From assembly GCA_024638765.1 (NCBI GenBank), contig JAHEJT010000028.1, forward strand, positions 1 through 39,001: 39,001 bases of DNA. The letters are read 5' to 3'. A program made the translations under genes and the position numbers. The notes beneath the pieces are model-generated. The model saw nothing but the letters and a program-made list of their open reading frames with translations, made no database searches and was not told the DNA's origin. The stretch's first letter is position 1. Every line of letters starts with the position of its first letter. This document shows positions 7,244-14,486 of this stretch, in pieces. Origin of the DNA: Verrucomicrobiales bacterium. Lineage in GTDB: Bacteria > Verrucomicrobiota > Verrucomicrobiia > Verrucomicrobiales > DEV007.

Positions 7244-8239
7244 ATGGTCGTCTCATTCTACGACACCAAACCCTATGACCGGGAATCCTTCGCGGAGGCG
7301 GCGCAATCGGAAAAAATCGAGTGGCGTTTTCACGAATTCCGCCTGACCCCGGATACCGCGACCACCGCCGACGGCGCCGACGCGGTGTGCGTGTTCGTCA
7401 ACGACCGTCTGGATGCGGGCTGTATTCAGGCCCTCGGCGAAGCCGGCGTGAAACTCATCACGTTGCGGTGCGCCGGGCACAACAACGTCGACGTGGAAGC
7501 GGCGCGCGGCGCCGGGATTGCCGTGACCCGTGTTCCCGCTTACTCGCCGCATGCCGTCGCCGAGCACGCGGTCGCGCTCTTCCTGAGCTTGAATCGCAAG
7601 ATTCACCGCGCTTACAGCCGGGTGCGGGATCACAATTTCTCCCTCAACCGCCTCGTGGGATTCGATGTTTTCGGCAAGACCATCGGGATTGTCGGCACGG
7701 GAAGGATCGGAAAAGCGGCCGCGCAGATTTTCAGAGGCTTCGGCGCGCGGGTGCTGGCCTTCGATCCCGCCGCCGATACCGAGTGGGCGCGCGAGGCGGA
7801 CGTCGAATACACGGAAATGGACCGCCTCCTGCGCGAGAGCGATGTCGTCTCGCTGCACCTGCCCCTGGTCCCGGAAACGCTGCACCTCGTCAACGCGGAC
7901 ACGCTCGCCCTCATGAAACCGGGCGCCCACCTCATCAACACGGGGCGGGGGAAACTCATCGACACCACCGCCTTGATCGCCGCATTGAAGACGGAACATC
8001 TCGGAGGCGTAGCCCTGGACGTTTACGAAGAGGAAGAGGGGCTTTTCTTCGAGGATCTCTCCGGGCTCATTCTTCAGGACGACGAACTTTCCCGGCTCCT
8101 CACTTTTCCGAACGTCCTCGTGACCGCGCACCAGGGTTTTCTCACACGCGAGGCACTCGGAGAAATTGCACGCGTCACGATCGATAACCTGCTTCGCCTC
8201 GAGGACGGACGGCCCTTCCTCGAAGAAACCGCCTTGTAA
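7244..8239 (+). CDS. ldhA: D-lactate dehydrogenase (fermentative, LdhA type)
   Basis: A 331-residue NAD-dependent D-2-hydroxyacid dehydrogenase that closely follows Escherichia coli LdhA along its length, with shared blocks such as DAVCVFVND, TLRCAGHNNVD, AEHAVALFLSLNRKIHRAY and LILQDD. The Rossmann motif GTGRIG lies at about 151-156. The catalytic triad is Arg235 (NTGRGK), Glu264 (DVYEEE) and His296 (AHQGFL). It reduces pyruvate to D-lactate with NADH in the cytoplasm. The start at 7244 reproduces the family N-terminus (MVVSFYDTKPYD); a longer frame from 7109 adds an unrelated arginine-rich leader and was rejected. A stress protein follows after 34 bp and then the antiporter cluster on the same strand, so this may be the first gene of a long transcription unit. 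Confidence 0.95.
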   Translation: MVVSFYDTKPYDRESFAEAAQSEKIEWRFHEFRLTPDTATTADGADAVCVFVNDRLDAGCIQALGEAGVKLITLRCAGHNNVDVEAARGAGIAVTRVPAYSPHAVAEHAVALFLSLNRKIHRAYSRVRDHNFSLNRLVGFDVFGKTIGIVGTGRIGKAAAQIFRGFGARVLAFDPAADTEWAREADVEYTEMDRLLRESDVVSLHLPLVPETLHLVNADTLALMKPGAHLINTGRGKLIDTTALIAALKTEHLGGVALDVYEEEEGLFFEDLSGLILQDDELSRLLTFPNVLVTAHQGFLTREALGEIARVTIDNLLRLEDGRPFLEETAL

Positions 8240-8273
8240 ATTACTCACGCAGATCACCAGAAACGCCCTTACC

Positions 8274-9107
8274 ATGATCAAAAGAATTCTTGTCCCCCTC
8301 GAAGGCTCGTCTTACACCGACACCGCCACGAAGCACGCCTGCGACATCGCCCGCCGCACGGGCGCCGAGGTTTTCGGCAAGGCGGTGATCGATGAGAGCA
8401 AGGCGATTTGGGGCACCGCGCCGGCCCATGCGCTGGCTGCCTGTTACGCCGCGCAGACGCGACTGGCCGACTTGAAGGAAGAAAAGCGCCTTGTCAGCGA
8501 AGTGCTTGAACTTTTCGGGCAGACTTGCACGGAAGCCGGCGTGGCGCACCGGAAAGCGCGCCTCCAGGGCGTGCCGGCGGAGATGGTCATCGAGCAATCC
8601 ATCTTTTACGACCTGGTCGTCAGCGGCTTCCGCGGCGATTACGGTATCGGCGACGAGGACAATGAGAAATCGGTCGGCGCCCTGCTCGGCACTTCGATCA
8701 CGCCGTTCCTCATCGTGCCGCGGGAGTACCGTGAAATTAAGAACGTCCTCGTGTGCTTTGACGGCAGTCTTCCTGCGATGCGATCCCTGCAGGATTTTGC
8801 GGTCCTGGCGGAAGCCTCCCAGTTCGAGATCACCATTCTGACGGCGGACAAGGAGGAGGAGGAGGCCGACTTTCTTCTGCAGCGCGCCTGCGATTACCTG
8901 CGGTCTTACGGTGTGAAAGAGTGCCGAACCGTGAAGGAGCGTCGTCCCGTCCTGGACGTCGTGTTTGAAGCCTCTTACTATGACGAGTCTTTGGATCTCA
9001 TCGTCGCGGGGGCGCATTCGCGGAATGCGGTCCGGGACTTTTTCCTCGGGAGCTTTGTGGTCGAATTGCTCCAGCTGGCGCGCACCCCGGTGTTCATCGG
9101 CCAGTAG
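8274..9107 (+). CDS. Tandem-domain universal stress protein
   Basis: A 277-residue protein with two UspA-like domains. The first opens with MIKRILVPLEGSSYTDTA and ends with PFLIVP near residue 150. The second opens with IKNVLVCFDGSLPAMRSL and ends with RTPVFIGQ. Alternating alpha/beta strands with a DG or EG after beta-1 are typical of the family. The first domain's nucleotide-binding loop is atypical (GFRGDYGIGDEDNE); the second, GAHSRNAVRDFFLGS, keeps a G...GS pattern, so at least one domain may bind ATP or AMP. The start at 8274 gives the canonical N-terminus, whereas the longer frame from 8166 overlaps ldhA. Lying between ldhA and the antiporter genes, it may couple energy or ionic stress to both. 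Confidence 0.9.
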   Translation: MIKRILVPLEGSSYTDTATKHACDIARRTGAEVFGKAVIDESKAIWGTAPAHALAACYAAQTRLADLKEEKRLVSEVLELFGQTCTEAGVAHRKARLQGVPAEMVIEQSIFYDLVVSGFRGDYGIGDEDNEKSVGALLGTSITPFLIVPREYREIKNVLVCFDGSLPAMRSLQDFAVLAEASQFEITILTADKEEEEADFLLQRACDYLRSYGVKECRTVKERRPVLDVVFEASYYDESLDLIVAGAHSRNAVRDFFLGSFVVELLQLARTPVFIGQ

Positions 9108-9195
9108 ACGGGCGCCGTTTTTTTGCCGGCAGATACCGCCGGGATCCGCGATGAGGATTGCCAGCGGATATTCGAGGGCACAGAATCAAGAGGTA

Positions 9196-9705
9196 ATGTT
9201 GCAGCAGGGCGCGCAGGAAAGGGGGCCTTCCGTGGGCTTTGCGCTCCGGGCGGCGGCCTTTGCGGGAATCTGGCTGATCTTTGCCGAGGGCGAACTCGCC
9301 TCGTTGATCGTCGGCCTCCCGGCGATCGCCGCGGCGCTCTGGGCGGCTTCCGTTTGGAAGGAAAAGGGAAAAGGGGGCAGGATCCGCATTCGTCGCGCGG
9401 GAGGCTTCGTGGCCTTCTTCCTGAGGGAATCCCTGCGCGGCGGTGTCGACGTGGCGAAACGCACGGTGACACGACCGCCGCGCTTGTCGTGCGGCTGGCT
9501 CGATTACGAGATAGCGCTCCCGGCAGGTGTCGCCCGCGTCTTCTTCGCAAACGTGGTCGGCCTGCTGCCCGGGACGCTGGCCGCGGACCTGGAGGAGGAC
9601 GTCGTGATCGTGCACGTCCTGGACGACACTCGTGATACCGCCGCGGAACTCCGGAAGGTGGAGCATGAAGTTGCCCGGCTTTTCGGGATTGCCTTGGAGG
9701 ACTGA
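9196..9705 (+). CDS. mrpE: Mrp-type Na+/H+ antiporter subunit E
   Basis: A 169-residue MnhE/MrpE family protein. It has two closely spaced N-terminal membrane helices (FALRAAAFAGIWLIF and LASLIVGLPAIAAALWAA). A third segment, GGFVAFFLRESLRGGVDVAKRTV, precedes the family block VARVFFANVVGLLPGTLAADLEEDVVIVHVLD, where the NxxxLxPGT and HVLD signatures are clear. The start at 9196 has AAGAGG just upstream; an ATG at 9151 is possible but lacks such a site. MrpE is a small accessory subunit required for assembly or activity of Mrp complexes and corresponds to MbhA of archaeal hydrogenases. It is the first of eight antiporter genes packed with gaps of five bases or overlaps. Confidence 0.9.
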   Translation: MLQQGAQERGPSVGFALRAAAFAGIWLIFAEGELASLIVGLPAIAAALWAASVWKEKGKGGRIRIRRAGGFVAFFLRESLRGGVDVAKRTVTRPPRLSCGWLDYEIALPAGVARVFFANVVGLLPGTLAADLEEDVVIVHVLDDTRDTAAELRKVEHEVARLFGIALED

Positions 9706-9710
9706 AAGCG

Positions 9711-10007
9711 ATGGAAACGCTTTATTCGGGTTACGCCCTGTTGATTCTCCTGACCGTCGCCGCGGGAATGACACGCGTGTGGCGCGGGACTTCGCGGGCC
9801 GACCAGATGCAAGCGGCGCTTCTCTTCGGCACGGCGGGGGTCGCCATCCTTCTTCTGCTGGCGTTCGCCCTGGATCGTCCTGCGCTCGTCGATGTCGCGC
9901 TTGTATTCGCGCTTCTCGCGGTCATCGTGTCGGCGGCGTTTGTGCGGGCGGCGTGGGAGAAAAGGAGCCACGGGAACGAGTTGAAGGAGCATGACGGCGG
10001 TTCTTGA
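9711..10007 (+). CDS. mrpF: Mrp-type Na+/H+ antiporter subunit F
   Basis: A 98-residue protein with three predicted membrane helices (about 5-22, 36-56, 60-82) and a short charged tail, as expected for MrpF/MbhB. The block RVWRGTSRADQMQAALLFGTAG between helices 1 and 2 corresponds to the conserved R-GP--ADR-VA region of the family, here in a divergent form. The middle helix pair (LVDVALVFALLAVIVSAAF) is typical. It starts five bases after mrpE stops and overlaps mrpG by 17 bp, indicating translational coupling. MrpF is an essential small subunit of the complex; its precise task in ion transfer is not established. Confidence 0.88.
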   Translation: METLYSGYALLILLTVAAGMTRVWRGTSRADQMQAALLFGTAGVAILLLLAFALDRPALVDVALVFALLAVIVSAAFVRAAWEKRSHGNELKEHDGGS

Positions 10008-10308
10008 TTTTCTTTCCATCGCCACGATCACGGCGGGCGCCGTGTTCTTCGTCGCGGGAACGCTCGGCCTGCTGCGTTTTCCCGACGTTTACGCGCGCCT
10101 TCACGCGCTCACGAAATGCGACAATCTCGGCCTGGGCTTCGTCGTGCTGGGACTGACCCTCCGGGCGCCGTCCTGGTGGATGGGACTGAAAATGATCGGC
10201 GTGTGGATTCTCGTGCTGGCGGCCAGCGCGACGGCGGCGCATCTCTTCGCCCGCCGGACGCGATTGTCCGAAGATTCCAAATCCATTCGTCGGAATCGCG
10301 CGCCATGA
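9991..10308 (+). CDS. mrpG: Mrp-type Na+/H+ antiporter subunit G
   Basis: A 105-residue MnhG/MrpG protein with three membrane helices. The family signature is unmistakable: GTLGLLRFPDVYARLHALTKCDNLGLGFVVLG, matching the usual G-LRFPD-Y-RLHA-TK--TLG motif. MrpG corresponds to MbhC. The start overlaps the end of mrpF by 17 bp. Its stop TGA overlaps the ATG of the next gene (ATGA at 10305-10308), so translation is coupled on both sides. The C-terminal tail (ARRTRLSEDSKSIRRNRAP) is basic and cytoplasmic. Confidence 0.93.
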   Translation: MTAVLDFLSIATITAGAVFFVAGTLGLLRFPDVYARLHALTKCDNLGLGFVVLGLTLRAPSWWMGLKMIGVWILVLAASATAAHLFARRTRLSEDSKSIRRNRAP

Positions 10309-11231
10309 TTGCGTTTGATTTCATCGTCGCAGCCGGGATGCTCCTGCTTGCCTGGCACCTGTTGAGTTGCCGCGATCTTTTCCAATCCGTCGTCCTCTTC
10401 ATATCCTTCGGCCTCCTCATGGCTCTGGCATGGGTGCGGCTGAACGCCCCCGATATTGCGCTTGCCGAAGCGGCCATCGGCTCGGCGATGACGGGGGCGC
10501 TCCTCCTCGCCGCGCTGGACGAATTCAAGCCGTCGGCGAAACGCCGCAACGGTCCCGGACCCGGGATCGCGTCGTTGCTATTCTGCGGCGCGCTCGGCTT
10601 TGTCCTCGCGTTCGCGCTTTTGAAGCTGCCGCCGGAAGCCGCGGGGCTCCGTGACGCCGCCGCCACGGAAGTCTCGAAAACGGGCGTGAGCAATCCTGTC
10701 ACGGCAGTCCTCCTCAGCTTCCGTGGGTATGACACGCTTCTCGAGATCGGGGTTCTCCTGATGGCGGCCCTCGCAGTGCTCTCGTTGGGCAACCGCCCTC
10801 CGCGTTTTGTTCTCGCACCTTCCCGCAGCCTCGTGCTCTCGGCCATGGTGCGCTTTCTGTTGCCGATCCTCGTCCTGGCGGCTGGCTATCTTCTCTGGGT
10901 GGGCGCCGACGCTCCGGGTGGCGCGTTCCAGGCGGGCTCCGTCCTGGCGGGAGCTTTCATCCTGGCCGCGCTCGTCGACACCGGTTGGATGTCGCGGGTG
11001 AGTGACAGGCAGTGGCGCTGGATTCTCGCAGCGGGCCTAGGTGTCTTTCTCGCAGCCGGCGCGGGCACGATGCTCAGCGGCGTGTCCCTGCTCGAATACC
11101 GCGGAGCCACTTCGAAGCGGGTCATCCTGGCAATCGAAACGGCAGCCGCCCTTTCCATCGGCGCCACACTTTTAATCCTGTTCCTGGGTGGCACGGGCCG
11201 CATGGACACAGACGGAAAGGACGATTCGTGA
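10305..11231 (+). CDS. Mrp/Mbh-type fusion subunit: MbhD + MbhE + MrpB domains
   Basis: A 308-residue membrane protein joining three modules that are separate small proteins in archaeal Mbh complexes. Residues 1-75 match MbhD/DUF4040 (SCRDLFQSVVLFISFGLLMAL, then NAPDIALAEAAIG). Residues about 85-160 match MbhE, the MrpA C-terminal part (NPVTAVLLSFRGYDTLLEIGVLLMAAL). Residues about 170-300 match MrpB/MbhF (VRFLLPILVLAAGYLLWVGADAPGGAFQAGSVLA). In classic Mrp systems the first two modules sit at the C-terminus of MrpA, which is absent here. The start at 10305 is set by the ATGA overlap with mrpG; a longer frame adds non-family arginine-rich sequence. The fused protein probably forms the bundle that connects the small subunits to the antiporter subunits. 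Confidence 0.88.
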   Translation: MIAFDFIVAAGMLLLAWHLLSCRDLFQSVVLFISFGLLMALAWVRLNAPDIALAEAAIGSAMTGALLLAALDEFKPSAKRRNGPGPGIASLLFCGALGFVLAFALLKLPPEAAGLRDAAATEVSKTGVSNPVTAVLLSFRGYDTLLEIGVLLMAALAVLSLGNRPPRFVLAPSRSLVLSAMVRFLLPILVLAAGYLLWVGADAPGGAFQAGSVLAGAFILAALVDTGWMSRVSDRQWRWILAAGLGVFLAAGAGTMLSGVSLLEYRGATSKRVILAIETAAALSIGATLLILFLGGTGRMDTDGKDDS

Positions 11232-11539
11232 ACGCCGTCTGGATTTACCTGTGCACCGGAGCCGGGCTCATTGCGCTTGGCGTGCTGGCGCTCGTGCGCG
11301 AACCCCACTTCTTTCGCAAAGTGCTCGCCTTCAACATCACCGGGAGCGGCATTTTTCTCCTCCTCGTCGCCGCGGCGTCCCGCGTTTCCGACGGGCCGCC
11401 CGATCCCGTGCCCCACGCCATGGTGCTCACCGGCATTGTTGTTTCCGTGAGCGCCACCGCGGTGGGCCTCGCGCTCGCCAAGAAATACCACCACCTGACG
11501 GGGCACACTGCGCTCCCCGGAGAGGAGGACGAGGAATGA
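11228..11539 (+). CDS. mrpC: Mrp-type Na+/H+ antiporter subunit C (NuoK-like)
   Basis: A 103-residue, three-helix protein of the MrpC/MbhG/NuoK family. Signatures are IALGVLALVREPHFFRKVLAFNITGSGIFLLLVA and PVPHAMVLTGIVVSVSATAVGLALAKK. The latter is the well-conserved DPLPQALVLTAIVI-type motif of MrpC. The initiation codon is inferred to be GTG at 11228, overlapping the stop of the previous gene (GTGA). No in-frame ATG lies near the family N-terminus, and the frame that begins earlier runs through the preceding gene. The C-terminus (TALPGEEDEE) is acidic and overlaps the next start by 4 bp. NuoK-like subunits carry membrane glutamates in complex I, but MrpC lacks a defined ion path. Confidence 0.9.
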   Translation: MNAVWIYLCTGAGLIALGVLALVREPHFFRKVLAFNITGSGIFLLLVAAASRVSDGPPDPVPHAMVLTGIVVSVSATAVGLALAKKYHHLTGHTALPGEEDEE

Positions 11540-12990
11540 TGGCTTCTCCCGAAGCGTGGCTCGTGCTGTGCCCCCTGGCCGCCGCGGCGCTCGCCTTTCT
11601 CTGGCGCAGCCGCGGCGCTTTCATCGGCATTGTCTCCGCCTTGATCAACGGCGCCCTGGTGGCGTGGTTGATTGCATTGATGCGGACCGAGGGCGTCCGG
11701 AGAATCGAGATCGGCGGATGGAGCGCCCCCCTCGGAATCGAATTCTACGCCGACGGCCTGAGCCCGTGGATGCTGATGCTGGCCGCGATTCTCGGGGTGG
11801 CCACCGCGGTTTATGCACGGGGCTATTTCAAAGACCCGGGCAGCTGGTTCTGGCCCATCTGGCTGATGCTTGCGGCTGCGATCAACGCGCTCTTTCTCAC
11901 GCGCGATATTTTCAATGCCTACGTCTGCCTGGAACTCCTGGGGCTTTCCTCCGTCGCGCTGATCGCGCTTTCGGGAAACCCCGACGCCCTCGCCGCGGCG
12001 CTGCGTTATTTTTTCGTGAGCATGCTGGGATCGCTCTTTTACCTGCTCGGTGTCAGCCTGCTTTACAGCGCACATGCGACCGTCGACATCGACCGGCTGC
12101 GGTCGCTCGTTTCCGAAACGCCCGCAACCCTGGCGGCTGCTGCTTTCATGACGGTCGGACTCCTCTTGAAGACGGCGCTCTTCCCGCTGCATTTCTGGCT
12201 GCCGCCCGCACACGCCAACGCGCCCGCGCCGGTCAGCGCCCTTCTCTCCGGCCTTGTCGTGAAGGCGTCGCTTTACCTGTTGCTGCGGCTCTGGTTCGAA
12301 GTTTTTCCCGGCGCCATCTTCGCGAGCGTTGCGCCCCTGTTCGGTCTCCTTGGCGCCGCAGCCGTCGTGTGGGGCGGCATCCAGGCGTTGCTCCAGGAGC
12401 GCGTCAAACTGGTGGTGGCGTATTCGACCGTGGTGCAGGTCGGCTATTTTTTTCTCCTTTTCCCGCTGGCGGCGCACCCCCTTACGGCAGAGCTGGCGCG
12501 CCAGGGAGTGATTTACCTGTTGTTGGCGCACGCCATCGCGAAGTCGGCGGCCTTCATGGCGGCCGGCAATTTCATTCGCGTCGTCGGCAGCGACCGTTTG
12601 GAGGACATGAAGGGCGCGGGGACCGCGCTGCCGGTGTCGATGTTCTCGCTGGGACTCGCCGGCATCAGCCTCATGGGTCTGCCTCCCAGTGCGGGTTTCA
12701 TCGGGAAATGGAAACTTTTCTCGGCATCGCTGACGGCGGGGCAGTGGTGGTGGACGGTGGTCCTCGCGGCCGGCGGCCTGCTCTCGGCGGCTTATTTTTT
12801 CCGTATTCTGTCTCCGGCCCTCGCGGAGCCTTCCCGGCTGGGCGCGAAAATTCCCCGCACCATGAAGTGGACGCCGATGGCCCTGGCGCTCGCGGGCGTC
12901 CTCCTCGGTTTTCTCGCGCCACAGCTTCTCGAAATATTTGAAATCGGCGCCCCCCTGCGTCCGGCCGCCGCAATGGAGGGAGGGCCATGA
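11536..12990 (+). CDS. mrpD: Mrp/Mbh antiporter-like subunit 1 (MrpD/NuoM family)
   Basis: A 484-residue polytopic protein of the proton-antiporter (proton_antipo_M) family, about 14 membrane helices. The key charged residues of functional antiporter subunits are present: Glu133 in TM5 (YVCLELLGLSS), Lys212 in TM7 (LLLKTALFPLHFWLPPAH), Lys243 in TM8 (LVVKASLYLLL) and the TM12 lysine (HAIAKSAAFMA). Loop signatures PLHFWLP, PAPVSALLSGLVVKA and AYSTVVQVGYF fit MrpD/MbhH and NuoM. Two tandem ATGs (11536 and 11539) overlap the mrpC stop, with AGGAGG upstream. It is the first of three such subunits in the operon and follows mrpC, as MrpD does in standard clusters. Confidence 0.92.
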   Translation: MMASPEAWLVLCPLAAAALAFLWRSRGAFIGIVSALINGALVAWLIALMRTEGVRRIEIGGWSAPLGIEFYADGLSPWMLMLAAILGVATAVYARGYFKDPGSWFWPIWLMLAAAINALFLTRDIFNAYVCLELLGLSSVALIALSGNPDALAAALRYFFVSMLGSLFYLLGVSLLYSAHATVDIDRLRSLVSETPATLAAAAFMTVGLLLKTALFPLHFWLPPAHANAPAPVSALLSGLVVKASLYLLLRLWFEVFPGAIFASVAPLFGLLGAAAVVWGGIQALLQERVKLVVAYSTVVQVGYFFLLFPLAAHPLTAELARQGVIYLLLAHAIAKSAAFMAAGNFIRVVGSDRLEDMKGAGTALPVSMFSLGLAGISLMGLPPSAGFIGKWKLFSASLTAGQWWWTVVLAAGGLLSAAYFFRILSPALAEPSRLGAKIPRTMKWTPMALALAGVLLGFLAPQLLEIFEIGAPLRPAAAMEGGP

Positions 12991-14486
12991 ACCTGCAGGA
13001 AAGTTACCTCTACTTCATCCTCCTCGCCTCGCTGCTGCCGGCGGTGATCATTTTTTTCATCCCGGAGCAGCGGCACCGGTTGCGCGTTTTCGTGAACATG
13101 GCCGGGACCACGATCAAGCTCGTGCTCGTGTTCGTGCTCATGGCCGGCGTGCGGCAGGGGAAAGTCTACGAATCGCGCATCACGCTTCTCCCTGACATGG
13201 ACCTGGTGCTGCACGCGGACGCGCTGTCGCTGCTCTTTATCGGCCTTTCCGCGGTGCTCTGGTTTCTGACGACGCTCTATGCGATCGGTTACCTTGAGAA
13301 TTCGCCGCACCGCAGCCGGTTCTTCGGATTTTTCAGTCTGTGCGTCAGCTCGACGGTCGGGGTCGCGCTCTCGGGCAATCTCGTGACATTCGTGATTTTT
13401 TACGAAGCCCTGACGCTCTCGACCTACCCCCTGGTGGTACACCGCGGGACGCCGGAGGCGATGAAAGCGGGCGCGACTTACCTGGCGTACACGCTCGGCG
13501 GCGGAGCCGTGCTTCTCGTTGCGGTGGTGTGGCTACGGATACTGGCCGGGCCCCTCGATTTTCAAACCGGGGGCATGCTGGGCGACCTCGTGCAAACCTA
13601 TCCCCTGGAGCTGCGGTGCATTTTTGTCCTTCTCATCGGCGCGCTCGGCGTCAAGGCGGCCCTCGTCCCGCTTCACGGCTGGCTGCCCAAAGCCATGGTG
13701 GCGCCCGCGCCCGTCAGTGCGCTGTTGCACGCGGTCGCGGTGGTGAAGGCCGGGGCATTCGGCATCGTGCGCGTCCTTTACGACGTATACGGCGTGGATC
13801 CGGCCGCGCAGTTGGGCGTTTCCACGGGACTCGCGGTTCTCGCGGCGGTGACAATCCTCTGGGGATCCCTGCGTGCCCTCGCCCAGGATGAACTCAAGAA
13901 GCGGCTGGCCTATTCGACGGTCAGCCAGGTGTCTTACATCATCCTTGGCGCGGCGATTCTGGGTCCGGTCGCGACCATCGGCGGGCTGGTGCACCTCGTC
14001 CACCAGGGCCTCATGAAGATTACGCTCTTTTTCTGCGCGGGTAATTACGCGGAGACGCTCGGGGTGCATCATATCCACGGCATGGACGGAGCAGGCCGGC
14101 GCATGCCGCTGACGACGGGCGCGTTCACCCTCGGGGCCCTCGGCATGATCGGCGTGCCGCCTCTCGCGGGTTTCGTGAGCAAATGGTATCTTGGGATCGG
14201 GGGCCTGCGCGCCGGCCAGGAATGGGTGGTGGCGGTCCTCGTGGCGAGCAGCGTCCTCAACGCCTGCTATTTTCTGCCGATCCTTTACCGCGCGTGGTTC
14301 CGGGAACAAGCGGCCGCCTGGCCGGAGGAACACGCGGGCTCGCGCTTTGAGGCCCACTGGATGCTCCTGACCCCACCGCTGGTTACCGCAGCGCTGTGCA
14401 TCGCCGCGGGTGTCTGCGCCGGATCCGACTGGTCGCCGCTGGAGTGGGTTAAGATGATCACGGAACGGGAATATGCGCCGCGATGA
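12987..14486 (+). CDS. Mrp/Mbh antiporter-like subunit 2 (MrpD/NuoM family)
   Basis: A 499-residue polytopic antiporter-like subunit. The charged network is complete: Glu140 (VIFYEALTLSTYPLVVH), Lys223 (GVKAALVPLHGWLPKAM), Lys254 (VAVVKAGAFGIVRVLYDVYG) and a TM12 lysine (HQGLMKITLFFCAGN). Loop signatures are AYSTVSQVSYIILG and GVPPLAGFVSKWYLGIG. The start overlaps the stop of the previous subunit by 4 bp (ATGA). In sequence style it is closer to the MrpD/hydrogenase-type subunits (HyfB, EchA) than to MrpA, because the long MrpA C-terminal extension is lacking. It probably forms one of three ion-translocating units in the membrane arm. Confidence 0.92.
   Translation: MNLQESYLYFILLASLLPAVIIFFIPEQRHRLRVFVNMAGTTIKLVLVFVLMAGVRQGKVYESRITLLPDMDLVLHADALSLLFIGLSAVLWFLTTLYAIGYLENSPHRSRFFGFFSLCVSSTVGVALSGNLVTFVIFYEALTLSTYPLVVHRGTPEAMKAGATYLAYTLGGGAVLLVAVVWLRILAGPLDFQTGGMLGDLVQTYPLELRCIFVLLIGALGVKAALVPLHGWLPKAMVAPAPVSALLHAVAVVKAGAFGIVRVLYDVYGVDPAAQLGVSTGLAVLAAVTILWGSLRALAQDELKKRLAYSTVSQVSYIILGAAILGPVATIGGLVHLVHQGLMKITLFFCAGNYAETLGVHHIHGMDGAGRRMPLTTGAFTLGALGMIGVPPLAGFVSKWYLGIGGLRAGQEWVVAVLVASSVLNACYFLPILYRAWFREQAAAWPEEHAGSRFEAHWMLLTPPLVTAALCIAAGVCAGSDWSPLEWVKMITEREYAPR

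Noticed and set aside
9108..9130. A T7 run after the usp gene as an intrinsic terminator
   Set aside because: Only a 4 bp stem can be drawn before the T-run; too weak to call, though it leaves open partial termination before mrpE.
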